From: Apiosordaria backusii | Lineage: Eukaryota > Ascomycota > Sordariomycetes > Sordariales > Lasiosphaeriaceae | Direction of reading: 5' to 3' | Length of the DNA stretch: 64,000 nucleotides | Assembly (NCBI GenBank): GCA_030549205.1 | Contig: JAUKTV010000009.1 | Span: 1,488,001-1,552,000, forward strand | In this document: positions 12,861 through 25,182 of the stretch, piece after piece | Numbering within the stretch: position 1 is the stretch's first letter | Layout: every line of letters starts with the position of its first letter | Notes under the pieces: model-generated | Seen by the model: only the letters and a program-made list of their open reading frames with translations | Told to the model about the DNA's origin: nothing | Database searches by the model: none | Position numbers and translations under genes: made by a program

Positions 12861-15800
12861 TGTTGAAATACAGTACTTAGTTATAGACTTTACAGTGCAT
12901 TTTGGCCTATAACCTATAGGGCTAATAACAACTAATGGCTTAGAATTACAGTGCTTACTAATATTTTACTACGGCAATTGCAGTAGTCTTTAAACCCTTA
13001 AAGTAGCCTAAAGCCTTAAACAGTTAACGTACTATAATAGTAAAACGTTAGTGCCCTATACCCTATAAATAGCTTCTAACTAACGTACTTAACAGTTAAA
13101 CTTAACTAACTGGCTAAGCCTATAGTTAATAGATTTAATAGATATTTAAGCTTTATAATTAGCGAACTTAATAGGCATTTAGGCCTTATAATTAGTAGAC
13201 TTAATAGGCATTTAGGCCTTAAAATAAAGAGAAGTTCGGAAAGTAATATAAAGCCGAAAACCTATAATAGGTCTTATCCTTTATAACTATTTACTATAAT
13301 ATTTTCTTAATTAATAAGTCAATTCAATATACTGGTTTACTATATCTTATAGTACTTTATAAACCTATATTATAATATCTACCTTTTATATATTATAAAG
13401 TATCGCCTTTATAATCTACCTTCCTTTAATATCTAGCTACTATTATATACTATAGATAAAGCCTTCTTTACTTTTAATATTTTACACTATTCTTTAAATA
13501 GGTCTATACCTATAGACCTATAAAATACCTATTTTAATAGATTATAAACTTAAGCTTATACTATTTAAGTAAATTTCTTTATTTTATAGCCTTTATAATA
13601 ATACCTATCCTATAAGCTTTATTTATTTTAAACTACCGAAGACCTAAAAAATAGCATTTTAATACTTTTAATAGTACTTTTACTTTCTTCTTAAATACTA
13701 AAGACCTAAAAAATAGCATTCTAATACTTTCAATAATACTTCTACTTTCCTTTTAAACCTTTAACCTTCTTTATTATAGAGGATAAAGATATATACAACC
13801 TCTTTATAAGCCTTAAAGCTTTAAAGACCTTTAGCCTTTTATTAACTTTTAACCTCTTTAAAGGCTTTAACTTTGTTTAATACTTCCAGTAACTATAGAA
13901 TAACCTTATAGTTACCTTTAATAATAGGATTAAGATTATTATAATAGGTCTTATTAATTAAATTAAAGCTTTAAGTACTAAAATTAATTAAGTTAATATC
14001 TGTATTAACAATTTTAATATTTACCTTCTACTGGAATATACTATTTTAAGCCTCTTTAAGTTTTTTTTTAAATCTTTTATAAACTTACTTATACTACCTT
14101 TATCTTTAATTACTTTAATTTATATAGATTTATCGGCCCCTATTACTATACCTATTATAGTACCCTCTTTAAATTAAACTACTTAAAAGACTACTGTACT
14201 TTTAATAAAGGATTTTAATAAATAGGTCTTTTACTTTATTAAAAAATAAAAGCTTTTAAGTCTTAAGAACTAACGCTTTTAATACTAAGCTTTTACTATT
14301 TAAATAAGGGTTTTAGGCCTTTTTAAATTTATAAGTAAGCTTAAGTTAGTTATTAATTTATTAAACGATAACTTAAAAGCCTTCCTTCTTTTTACTATTT
14401 AGAATATCCTATAAATAGGCCTATTACTTACTATTAAAGCCGAAGATTCCTTAATAACCTTTTTTTAACGATTATAAACTTAATATACCTTTACTTAAGC
14501 TGTCTTTTAAAATAAACTCTATAGAGCTTACTATACTATTAAATTCAATAGTTTATTAAAAGTAATTAAATACAATACTAAGTTTAATACTTTTATTATA
14601 AAGCTTTAAAGCTTAAATATTACAATTTAGCTTATTAACTAAGTTAATTACTATTTAAGTTTATTAAAGGGCAATTTTCTACTATAGTATAAATACTTTA
14701 AAGCTTTAATTTATTAAAATAAGTATAATTTTAACTATTCTTATTACCCTATATTAGAATTTTTATAAAAGAAGCTTTTAATTAAAACCTATATTTCTAA
14801 TACTATAATTGCTTAAGCCTTTTTTATACTTTATTTCTATACTATCTTTATTAAGGATTTTAAAGCTTTAAGGGCTTTAAATACCTTTATAAAAAACCCT
14901 ATAAAGCTTAGGCCTATTAAAAAGAAGAAAAAGAAAAGGGAGGATAAGAAGAAAAAGGATATTAAAGACTTTAGAAATTTTAAAGAAATTTCTTTTATAA
15001 TAGGCTTTAACCTTAGTATAGGCTTTTATAATACTAAACCTTTAAAACTAACTATACTTTATAAATACTATAACTTTATTAAATCTATAGTATTTATATC
15101 CTTTTAAGGTCCTACCTTTTATACTTATTATTTTAATTAACTATACTAACTTAGTTTTAAAAGAAGCCTAGCTTTTTAATATTAAGTCTATAGTCTATAT
15201 TTATAATAATAAAAACCTTTTTATTAACTTTATTAAAGTAAAGGTTAAGCTTTTAACTATAAAAGGTAGCTTTATAAAAATTATCGGTAAAGGTATTATA
15301 AAAATCTAATTCTTTATTAAAACTTATAATAATAGAGCCTATTTTTTAATTATTAGCTTTATTAAAACTTTCTTTATTTTCACTTTTTTACTAAATATTG
15401 TTAGTAAAGACTGTCTATATAGTATTAAAAAAGCCCTATATAATTAAAAGCTTATTAATAATAACTATAATCTTATTATCTTTTTAAATTTTAAAAGATT
15501 AAGGTTTTACTTTAACTTTAAAGGCTAACCTTAATTAAAAGTATTCTATTAATAATACTTTAGTAATTACTTTACTTTCTTTAAAGCCTTTAAAGTTCTT
15601 AAAATTTTAAAGGAAGTTTCTTTTAAAGCTTTTAACTTTTTAAAGGAAGATAGGTCTTTTAAAGATCTTAATAAGCCTTTATTAGCTTTAATTCGATTAA
15701 CTATCCTTTAATATATATAGCTTAAGTATATAAGTCTTAACCTTTTAAAAAAGACCTTTCTTATTATTAGGGTATACTTAACTTATAGAAAGTAAGGCTT

Positions 15801-18800
15801 AAAGATTTAATTTATAAAAGCTATAATACTGTAAAAATCTTTTAAAGGCCTTTTAAGAATCCTATTTAAAACCCTTCTTTTACTTTAAGCCGTTTAAAAA
15901 AGGATATTATTACTATTAAGCCTATTCTACTATTAAAGAAACCTTATAGTTTAATTATAATAGATTAAAAGACCTATTTTCGATTTTTTAAACTATTAGC
16001 TATTAAAGATAATACCGTTATAGTACTTTATTTACTATTTAAAAGCCTAAATAATACCTTTTAATAATACCTTACTTACTTTTACTATAATAAGGAAAAA
16101 GAAGTCCTTTCTTTAAGTACTTACCTTATTAAAAAAGGTATCGGCTTTAATATATTAAACTTTAAAACTCTTAATTAAAATAGCTTAGCTAAGTACTTTA
16201 TTAAGGTTATTATAAACCGTTTTAAGGCTATTATTTTAGCTTTAAGCTTTTTTATTATTTTTTAAAGATATATAGCTATTTTTATAGTAGAAATCATTAA
16301 CTATATAGTCTAAAGCTTTAAAGATTTTATACTTTACTAAGCCTTTTATAATAAACTATTACCTTCTTAAGCACTATATTAATTAAACCTTTTAAACTAT
16401 AGGGCTATAGGTATTAAGGTTATAATATATATCTTTATTAAAGATTAAACTATAGGTCTTAAACTTACCTTTTAAAAAATTAAAGAAAGACTTATAGTTA
16501 TTTTAAATTATTAAACCTACTTAATTTACTTAGGCTTAAATAAAGTTATTAAAACTAACTTTATTAAGTTTTATAAAGACCTATTAGCTTAGATTATAGG
16601 TCCTTTAAGCTCTATAGGTTTTTTAAAGGTCCTTAATTACTTTAATAAATTAAAAGAAGATACTATTGTTTAAGTTTTTAAGCCTTCTATTTATAGTCTT
16701 CCTATTTTATTAATTCCTAATTCCCCAATATTTAAATTATCCTTTATATTACCTACTTAACTGCTACTTAAGCTTATAATTCTAATATTTACAATACCTT
16801 TTACTACTATTAAAATCTTTTTATTTTAAGCTTTATAGAAGTAATATAAGAAATTTATATTTATAAATAATATAAATTACAGTAAGTTTATTTTTTACTT
16901 AGTTTTTTACTATAAAAAGTACTATTCTATAAAGGCCTTAAAGTTTAATACTTTTAAATAAGCTTTAAAATATTTTAAAAAGAAGTAATAGTTATAAGCT
17001 ATCTTTATTAAATTACATTAACCTTTTACTATTAAAACCTTTTATTTTATCTACCGATTTTAAATTAAGAAAAAGCCTATTATAAACTGCTAAGTCTTTA
17101 AAGATAAAAAGAATTTATAAAGTATTATAGTAAAGTTTAAGGCCTAATTAATTGCTTAAAGTTTCTAATAGGCCTTTAGAATCGATTTTAAATAGACTTA
17201 TATTTTTATTATAAGGCTTTTAATTTAAAGAATTATATTAGCCTTTACAGTTATATTTAATTAGGATTTAAAGTAAGTAGATTTTATAAAAGTCTTTTTA
17301 AATTTAAAGACCGATTTTAATATCTATATTGAAATTCTATAAAGACTATTTAAATTTACCTATAGTAATGCTAGTATTATAATACTATTAAAAGTAACTG
17401 GATAGGACCTTACTAAGGATTAAATTATTTTATTAAAGAAATCCTTATATAGTTTAAAGCAGACTTCTTACTTTTAATAATAGAAGGTCCTTATAATAAT
17501 CTAAGCTTTAAGTTTTAAGCCCTTTATTTCTAATATAGCTATCTATTTTTATTTAAATTATAAGATCTTTATTATTAACTATATTAATAATTATTTAATT
17601 ATAGGCCTTAAGCTTCTATAGCTTTAAGCCTTAAAAAACGTTATAAGAAAGTATTACGATATTAAGGATTTAAGTCCTGTCTATTACTTCCTTAATATTT
17701 AAATTAAATATAATAGGCTTTAATAGTACCTTTAAATCTACTAAAAGGCCTATATTATAAAGACAGTTAAATACTTTAAAATCAGTATTAAGTTAACTTT
17801 CCTTTTATTAAACTTTAGAATTATAAGTAAAGGTAATAGGCCTAAAACCTCTATAAACTTCTTTAATTAATACCTATATCGATAACTAATTAGTACTTCG
17901 ATATATACTATAGTTTAAACTAAGCCTAATATAGTCTTTAGTATTTAATAGCTTTTATAATACTTAACATAGCCTACTAATATTTACCTAAAAGCTATAA
18001 AATCATTACTTTTCTATTTCTATTTTAGTATTTACAATACTATTAATTATAGCTTTAACAGTAACTTAAAGCCTATTGGCTTTATTAATAGTAATTAAAC
18101 TAAGTATAAAAAAAGCGTTAAATCTACTTACAGTTAGCTATTTACTTTAATTAAAGGACCTATTAGTTAGAAATCTAAAAAAGCGTTTACTATATCCTTT
18201 AGTACTTTAAAGGCTAAATATATTAGGCTTATTAAAGGCCTTAAAGAAGCTATATAGCTTAAAGGTCTTTTTTAGGAAATTTCTAAGCCTATTATAAGCC
18301 TTATCTCTTTATTATATAATAATAAAGGCTCTATTACTATTGTTTATAGTAATAAGTATAATCGCTAAACTAAATATACTTTAATTCGATTTTAGAAGGT
18401 TAAAGAAGCTATATTTACTAGAGTTATTATTATAACTTACCTTTCTATAAAGAAGATACCTATTAATAGCCTTATTAAAGCCTTACCTATAGTACTATTT
18501 AATACCTTTATCTTACTATTAAACCTTTCTAAGCCCTTTTAATTAGTACTATATACTATAGCTATAGAGGGGGTGTTGAAATATAGTACTTAATTATAAA
18601 CTTTACAGTATATTTTAGCCTATAACCTATAGGGCTAATAATAACTAATAGCTTAAAATTATAGCATTTATTAACATTCTATTATAGTAATTGCAATGGT
18701 CTTTAAATCCCTAAAGTAGCCTAAAGCTTTAAATAGTTAGTATACTATAATAGTAAAACGTTAGCGTTCTATACCTTATAAACAGCTTCCGGTTAACGTA

Positions 18801-19252
18801 CTTAACAGTTAAACTTAGTTAACCAGTTAAATCTATAGTTAGTAGACTTAATAGGCATTTAGGCCTTATAGTTAATAAACTTAATAGGTATTTAAGCCCT
18901 ATAGTTAGCAGACTTAATAGGCATTTAGGCCTTAAAATAGAGAGAGGTTTAGAAAGTAATATAGGGCTGAAGATCTATAATAGGTCTTATCCTTTATAAC
19001 TGTTTATTATAATATTTTTTTAGCTAATAAGTTAATTTAATATACTAGTTTACTATATCTTACAGTGCTTTATAAGCCTATATTACAGTGTCTACCTTCT
19101 ATATATTGTAGGGCATCGCCTTTATAATCTACCTTCCTTTAGTGCCCAGCCACTATCGTATACTGCAGACAAAGCCCTCTTTACTCTCAGTATTCTGCGC
19201 CGTTCCCTAGACAGGTCTATACCTATAGGCTTATAAGATACCTATCTTAACA
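12861..19252 (+). mobile_element. Ty1/Copia retrotransposon copy 3, RIP-degenerate, nested beside LTR F
   Basis: This copy is LTR C (12861-13539, 679 bp), interior 13540-18573, and LTR D (18574-19252, 679 bp). It is flanked by the exact duplication GCTTA (12856-12860 and 19253-19257). The polypurine tract AGAGGGGG (18566-18573) abuts LTR D and is the least damaged of the three. Integrase is near 15900-16400, reverse transcriptase near 17120-17650 and RNase H near 18060-18480, all with many stops. The outer part of LTR D (19100-19250) keeps more G and C than the rest, so mutation was uneven. Confidence 0.9.
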
Positions 19253-19262
19253 GCTTATAATC

Positions 19263-19941
19263 TATTAAAATAAATATCTTATAGGCCTATAGATATAAAC
19301 CTATATAGAAAACGGTATAGAATATTAAAAGTAAAGAAGGCTTTATTTACAGTATATAATAGTAACTAGATATTAAAGAAAGGTAGATTATAAAGGCAAT
19401 GCTTTGTAATATATAAAAGGTAAATACTATAATATAGGCTTATAAGGTATTGTAAAATATAATAAACTAGTATATTAAATTAACTTATTAATTAGGAAAA
19501 TATTATAGTAAATAGTTATAAAAGATAAAACCTATTATAAGTCTTCGGCCTTATATTGCTTTTCAAACCTCTTTCTATTCTAGGGCCTAAATATCTATTA
19601 AGTCCGCTAATTGTAAAGCCTAAATACCTATTAAATCTACTAATTACAAGGCCTAAATGCCCGTTAAGTTTACTAACTATAGACTTAACTGGCCAGCTAA
19701 GTCTAACTATTAGATATACTAGCTAGAAGCTCTTTATAAGATATAAAGTACTAACGTTTTACTATTACAGTGCGTTAACTGCCCGGGGCTTCAGGCTGCT
19801 TTAGGGGTCCGAAGACCACTGCAATTGCCGTAGTAAAGTGTTAGTAAGCGCTATGATTCTAAGCCATTAGTTATTATTGGCCTTATAGGTTACAGGCCAA
19901 AATACACTGTAAAGTTCACAACTAAGTGCTGTATTTCAACA
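19263..19941 (-). repeat. Copia LTR 'F' (right LTR of the inverted element)
   Basis: A full-length 679 bp LTR in reverse orientation, ending ...CTGTATTTCAACA at 19941. It is the 5' LTR of copy 2. Bases 19740-19930 are the least RIP-mutated LTR stretch in the window and best show the ancestral sequence. The five bases after it, GATAA (19942-19946), should be repeated at the far end of the nest, which is left of the window. Confidence 0.88.
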
Positions 19942-22900
19942 GATAATAAAAGCGTAGTAGATAGTGAAAGCTTAGTAGATAGTAAAAGCTTAGTAGATAG
20001 TATCTATTAAAAGCTCAGCTAGTAGGCTATAAAAGCTCAGATTAACTCTAAAAGCTAAACATCTGCAAGGATAGAGCCTTTTTATTTTATTTAAAGGGGC
20101 ACTTTAGGAGGGCATCACTCAAATCTTAGGGGGCATTAACCTTACTTTTTTTTGAAGGTTTGGGTCATGACAGACATCGCCGTCAACTAATACCCAATAC
20201 ACTACTACTTTCTGGATAAAATAACTACCAAAAAAGTATACTTATATTTAATTTCTATACAAATTTATATATAAAACAATGTCATTATAGATTAGCTAGT
20301 CTATCACGCCTTTGCAGTATTTTCCGCGCCCGCCTTGCTGTATACTAAAGACAACCAAATACTACACCCAATAGGTACTTAGCTATAACTACCACCGCCT
20401 ATACCAGACATCCTAGTACACTCAATCATATAACTACAGAATACATACTCTCTCTTAAAGCTAGCTAGTCATATAGAGTCTTCTTAAACAATTCATCATC
20501 ATTCAATACCATATATGCAGTGCTATCGTGACTTATCACCAATTAAGCCAGTGAGCTAAGTTAAGTCTACCGTATATTTGCCTGAGTCAAATCAAGCCTT
20601 CCTATTGGCTTGGGCTGAGGGCTCATCAAGTTCTACAGTTTTTGAAGCCTACAAGAAGTGGTGATGCCTGGGGGCATGGAGGTGAGGCCGTCGTCAGAGA
20701 GGCTCCCTGATGCCCGTCTTAGGGAGGCTCCCTGATGCCTTTCTTAGGGACGTACCAGAACCGTAAGTTCCATTGACCTGAAGGAAAATTCTGATCCTTA
20801 GCTTGTTTGGTAATGGCCAATTTGTCCATTTTCGAAGTCTTTTAGCTAAATCGTCGTTTTCTGGCCAAGGCCTAGATTTTGAACAGACCTTACAACTGCT
20901 CACTCAACAGCCACACTGCCCTCAGGCCTTCGCCTCTAGACTTCTCCTACCTGCCCAGCTAGCAGCAGTATCATACTGTAAGCTTTTAGACAGGGCTTTA
21001 TTTATTCAAGGCACTGTTTTATTAACAGTTAACACCATAACGTAGTTGTAAATAGTTCAGATATATCTACTTTACAAAAGAGTCAGGCCGGAATTACTGC
21101 TTCTAGAGGGCTTGATTGTCTGAACTAGGCCGAGCCAGTGATGCCCCCAAGTCAAGTCCTCACACAATTATTGTGAGCTGAGCCGAGCCGAAGGCCAGCT
21201 CACCTCAGCTTAGATCATTGACTGCGCTGAGACAGTAAAAGCTTAGATAGTATCTATTAAAAGCTCAGATAGTATCTATTAAAAGCTCAGATAGGAAATT
21301 ATAAAAGCTCAGATTAACTAACAAATACAATATATATAAAGATAGGGCATTTTTATTTTATTCAAACTTGCCTTTATATAGCATAAAGAGCACTGAGGCT
21401 CTACACATTACTCAAGCAACCCCAGCCTATTTATTTGCTCCCACCCTTTTACTTCTATTCCCCAACCAACAGCCATCACCTAACCAACTTGTTACAGGAA
21501 GTATAGATATTACAAGGATCCACATCCTTCCATATATACAAATAGCCATCTCATATAGCAGATATTAGCATACTTAATCAATCATCTTATACCAACTATT
21601 TCCTGTAGTATCGTGAGCTACACAACAATGGTAATTGCAAGCTCGTCTCATTTGGCCTAACCGGGGCCAGGATCGAATACTTCTGAAAGACCCTAACTTT
21701 TTTTCTACGCCCCGATTGCCAAATCGTTGTTAGCGCCTACTAATAACCCTGGCTGTGAAAGCTACGTCGGCTACTATTAAATCGACCTCTCTCCAACAGA
21801 CCTACGTACAACTCCCGATTAATCGACCTCTCTCTAATAGACCTCTCTCTAATAGACCTATCTACAACTCCCATTGCCACCAGCCCGCCGATCACTACGC
21901 TGGACCTCCATCAAGACGCTTATCTCTCTCCTCGACGTCTTTCCGCCAAAATCAGTCTCTTTGAAGCCCTCTGGCGGACCTCCACATCACCCAGACCTCA
22001 TACCCGGGTCATATCGAACGACTCACCCCACCAGCCATTTCCTGTGGTATCGTGAGCCATGCAACACAACTCCCCTGACCCCCTTACTTCAATAAGAGCC
22101 AAGCCGGTAATGCCCCCAAGCCGAGACCTCCAGGCAACGTAGTAAGCTAGGCCAAGCCAAAAGCCGGGCTTAGCTTATCCCAACTCATTGACCACTCTGC
22201 ATATGCAAGGATCTGGCACTGGCAGACACATCACACACTTCGCACCCAAATCACATGACTTGCACCATAAAAGACCTAGCTAGACAGTCAGTCTCTCTTT
22301 GAACAATTCATCATCATTGAATACCACTTCTGTAGTACCATCGTGACCTGTCATGTATCAGCATAGCTCAGATAGTAGACAATAAAAGCTTAGATAGTAT
22401 CTATTAAAAGCTCAGATAGCAGGCTATATAGGCTCAGATTAGCCTTAAAATATAACATCCTTTAAGATTATATTAAAGCTAGAGCCTTTTTTATCTTAGT
22501 TAAAATCTTCTTTATACAGTATAAGGAACACCAGTCTTCCACACATCACCTTAGCAACCCCAGCATATTTGTTTATTCCCTCATTTCTCTTTATTTCTAA
22601 CAACTGTCACCTAGCCAACTCCCCTAGCCCTTTCACTTCAACAAGAGCCAAGCTAGTAATGCTCTCAAATCGAGACCTCCAGGTAACCTGGTGCGCTTTA
22701 CTTTAACAAGAGCTAAGCCGGTAATGCCCTCGAGTCGAGACCTCTAGGTAATATAGTGAGCTAGGCCAAGCCAGGCTCAGCTTGTCCCAGCTCATTGACC
22801 ACACTGCATAGCTTAGATAGTAGACAGTAAAAGCTTAGATAAAGACAGAAAAAGCTCAGATAATGTCTATTAAAAGCTTAGATAGCAGACTATAAAAGAT

Positions 22901-23100
22901 CAGATCAATCTTAAAAATATAACATCCTTAAAATAAGCACCGAGGTTCCACACATCACCCTAGCAACCCCAGCCTGTTTGTTTGTTCCCCCCTTTTACCC
23001 CTATTCCCAACAACTGTCACCTGGCCAACTCCCCTGACCCCCTTACTTTAATAACAAACAGAGCAGCACATCAGGGGCAATGCGCTTAAGAAAGGGGTCT
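19942..23100. repeat. Mosaic of decayed repeat modules, no intact gene
   Basis: Several blocks recur here with 80-95% similarity by eye. A motif like AAAGCTTAGATAGTATCT / ATTAAAAGCTCAGATAG is at 19947-20035, 21230-21315, 22367-22440 and 22803-22905. CACATCACC.TAGCAACCCCAGC is near 21401, 22530 and 22950. GGTAATGCCC..GAGACCTC is near 21139, 22107, 22650 and 22714. TTTCCTGT.GTATCGTGAGC is near 21597 and 22035. ATTCATCATCATT.AATACCA is near 20490 and 22305. The order looks like broken solo LTRs with leader pieces of another retroelement, but I could not fix ends or target duplications. Short open frames here carry no recognisable domain. Confidence 0.5.
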
Positions 23101-23176
23101 TGGGGCAGCGGTGGCTTCTGCTATGCGTGCATTGCTATTGGTTGCTCCCTAAGGTGTGGGCTGCATGGCGTTATTG

Positions 23177-23335
23177 GCGTAGATGCAGCATTTTGTGAGT
23201 AGATGCAGCATTTTAGTGTAGATGCAGGTGTTTTGTGTGGAAATGCAGCATTTTTGGTGTAGACGCAGGCACTTTTGGTGTAGATGCAGCATCTTTGGTG
23301 TAAATGCAGCATTTTTGGTGTCAACATGGCAAAGA
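23177..23335. repeat. Minisatellite, about 20-bp unit, 8 degenerate copies
   Basis: The unit GTGTAGATGCAGCATTTTTG recurs head to tail with unit lengths of about 18-21 bp and a few substitutions. There are no unique spacers and both strands stay open for 60-95 codons only because the unit lacks stops, so it is a simple minisatellite and not a CRISPR array or gene. Confidence 0.8.
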
Positions 23336-23723
23336 TATGTAGTGTTGGTGCGGATGCATGCATCAACACCCAGTTTCTCAATCCCACCACACACAGGCAT
23401 GTCGTCAAAATAAGGTGTGTATAGGATCAGATCAACCGCGCAGGAAGGTGTGCAACTGGCACAGTGTGCCGAGGAACGAAGCTAAAATAGAATCGCCAAG
23501 ACTTTGTGGGGTTTACGTGTCTTTAGGATTAGAAGAACGATCACGATCGGTCGACTTAAACGGGATGGACTGCGGTTCTGTGGTGTAACTAGGAAGATCA
23601 GTCGGTCGAGATTATTACACAAGACTTGGGAGAATAGAACATATCTCGAAAATCGAAGTATTTAAGCCGATATACCGTTATGCCGAGGTTTCGGGGAGAT
23701 AAGACGGGAAGGGGCCGGCGGTT

Positions 23724-23927
23724 GTGGTGTTGTGAATAGCTTCAACAATAGTAGTGCATATGCGGGTCCCCCGCCGCCCTGTTTTGTTGTGGCACTAGCT
23801 TCAATCAAAAAGGGAAGGGACTCGGGGACGTGGTGTTGTGAATGGCGTCAACAGTAGTAGTGCGTATGCGGGTCACCAGCCGCTCTGTTTTGTTGCGGCA
23901 ATAGCTTCAATCGAAAGGGAAAGGGGC
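23724..23927. repeat. Direct tandem duplication, about 106 bp
   Basis: The copies start at 23724 and 23830 with GTGGTGTTGTGAAT and share TTCAACA.TAGTAGTGC, TATGCGGGTC and CTGTTTTGTTG. They differ by scattered substitutions. No gene was recognised in 23336-24315; the rest of that stretch holds nothing I can name. Confidence 0.7.
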
Positions 23928-24315
23928 ACAGTGAATGTGATTAAATTGTCTATGGGAGTGCGGTCCCTCTTTGCCACACTACTGTACAGCAGCCATGAGA
24001 TGTGTATGTATATCAAGATGGTTCAACTCAAGCCTAACCAAAACACCACGTCCCCCAATCCCACCATAACTCCTTGCCTGCTATCATGAACCTCATCCTC
24101 AAGCACCGAAACAACCGTACAAACGCCATGCCCCAGTCTCCTGTAATATTGAGCCAGCCCATGCCTTAACCTTATCCACCAGCCACACCACTCCACTAGC
24201 CTACAACGGCCTTGTTGTAGAAATTGAACTTAAAAAGTACAGAGTAATACATCTTCCACGAAGAACTGAACAGAGCACCTCTGCAAACAAGCAGTAACAA
24301 AGGGGAACAAAAGAA

Positions 24316-25182
24316 TCACCTCCAAGTACCATGTATCCTCCCTCTCCTCAGCCCTGTCCTCTTCAAGCCAACGTCCCCATTCACCATCAGGCTCTTCCAC
24401 CTTTTCCCTACACTAGATCTATCTTTCCCAAGACTCCTCGCGCAGTCCTGCCACTCTGACTTTGACAGCTTCAGCTTCTCCAGAACGAGCTCAACGAGGA
24501 TCCGGTCATCTTCTGTGGACCAAGTTGATCCGTCAGTTTCCGTTACGATATCTGTTCCCTCGTTCCCTGTTGGATTATTGTCGACATATAACCCGCTGTG
24601 ATGTAGAGAGTGGTAGTCGCCCCTTTCGAGACCCAAGGGGATGACCTCGGGGGCTATGCGGGAGCGCTTGGGAGTTTGTGGGGTTGGGTCTTCTTCTGGG
24701 TCCTCGGCTTCTTGTTCAACATCGCTAGACACGTCCTCCTCGCGCCCCATATCATCATCTACGGCACGCCGACGCTTATTTGGCCCTCGGGCAGGATGCG
24801 CGGGGGTGCGCTTCACGATGCGCTTACGGGGCAGGCCTGTTGGGGGGTCTGTTGCGCTTGAGGATGAGGTTGTATCGTTCTTGCGCGACCGCAGACGGAG
24901 TTTCAGGGGCGGCGGGGCATGCGCGAGTGGTGGCGTAGGTAATTGGGGATGCGACGAAGTAGGAGGGGTGATGGGCTCAATGGCTGCTGGAGGTTCTAGG
25001 GGAAGTGGCGCGGGGCTGGCGAGGAGGGTGTGGAGCGAACGACATGTTGAGAAGATGTTGCCGACGGCGGTTTGTGTAGAGATCTGAGGAGGGCTTGCGG
25101 GGGGAGAGGCGAAGAGGGCAGCCTGGAGGCGCGTCAATGGTGGTTGCGACGAGTCGCATGCGAGCGCAGACGGCAGCAACAT
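24316..25182 (-). CDS. Myb/SANT-like domain protein, 288 aa
   Basis: A single-exon frame from an ATG at 25182. The first 200 residues are low-complexity, rich in Pro, Ser and Thr. They contain a basic nuclear-localisation-like stretch near residues 115-140 (PRKRIVKRT, then NKRRR) followed by an acidic patch (DDDMGREEDVSSDVEQEAEDPEED). Residues about 220-266 form a Myb/SANT-like helical unit that starts T-W-S-T-E-D-D and ends S-S-V-G-K-R-W-K-S-L-M, with the spaced tryptophans of that fold. This suggests a DNA- or chromatin-binding nuclear protein, as in many uncharacterised Pezizomycotina proteins. The C-terminus is short and basic (KRTGLRRGRIHGTWR). No specific target can be named. The GC-rich antisense frames over this gene are taken as shadows. 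Confidence 0.75.
   Translation of the reverse strand: MLLPSALACDSSQPPLTRLQAALFASPPASPPQISTQTAVGNIFSTCRSLHTLLASPAPLPLEPPAAIEPITPPTSSHPQLPTPPLAHAPPPLKLRLRSRKNDTTSSSSATDPPTGLPRKRIVKRTPAHPARGPNKRRRAVDDDMGREEDVSSDVEQEAEDPEEDPTPQTPKRSRIAPEVIPLGLERGDYHSLHHSGLYVDNNPTGNEGTDIVTETDGSTWSTEDDRILVELVLEKLKLSKSEWQDCARSLGKDRSSVGKRWKSLMVNGDVGLKRTGLRRGRIHGTWR

Noticed and set aside
719..19941. Giant inverted repeat of a DNA transposon or a palindromic assembly error
   Set aside because: The - oriented ends are the two LTRs of one inverted Copia element, and exact 5-bp duplications around the two forward copies explain all junctions.
23121..23408. Overlapping frames on both strands of the minisatellite, CRISPR-like repeat spacing
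   Set aside because: The open frames follow from a unit without stops; there are no unique spacers and the sequence is fungal.
24641..25087. 148-codon + strand frame opposite the Myb-like gene
   Set aside because: GC-rich antisense shadow; the minus frame has the domain.
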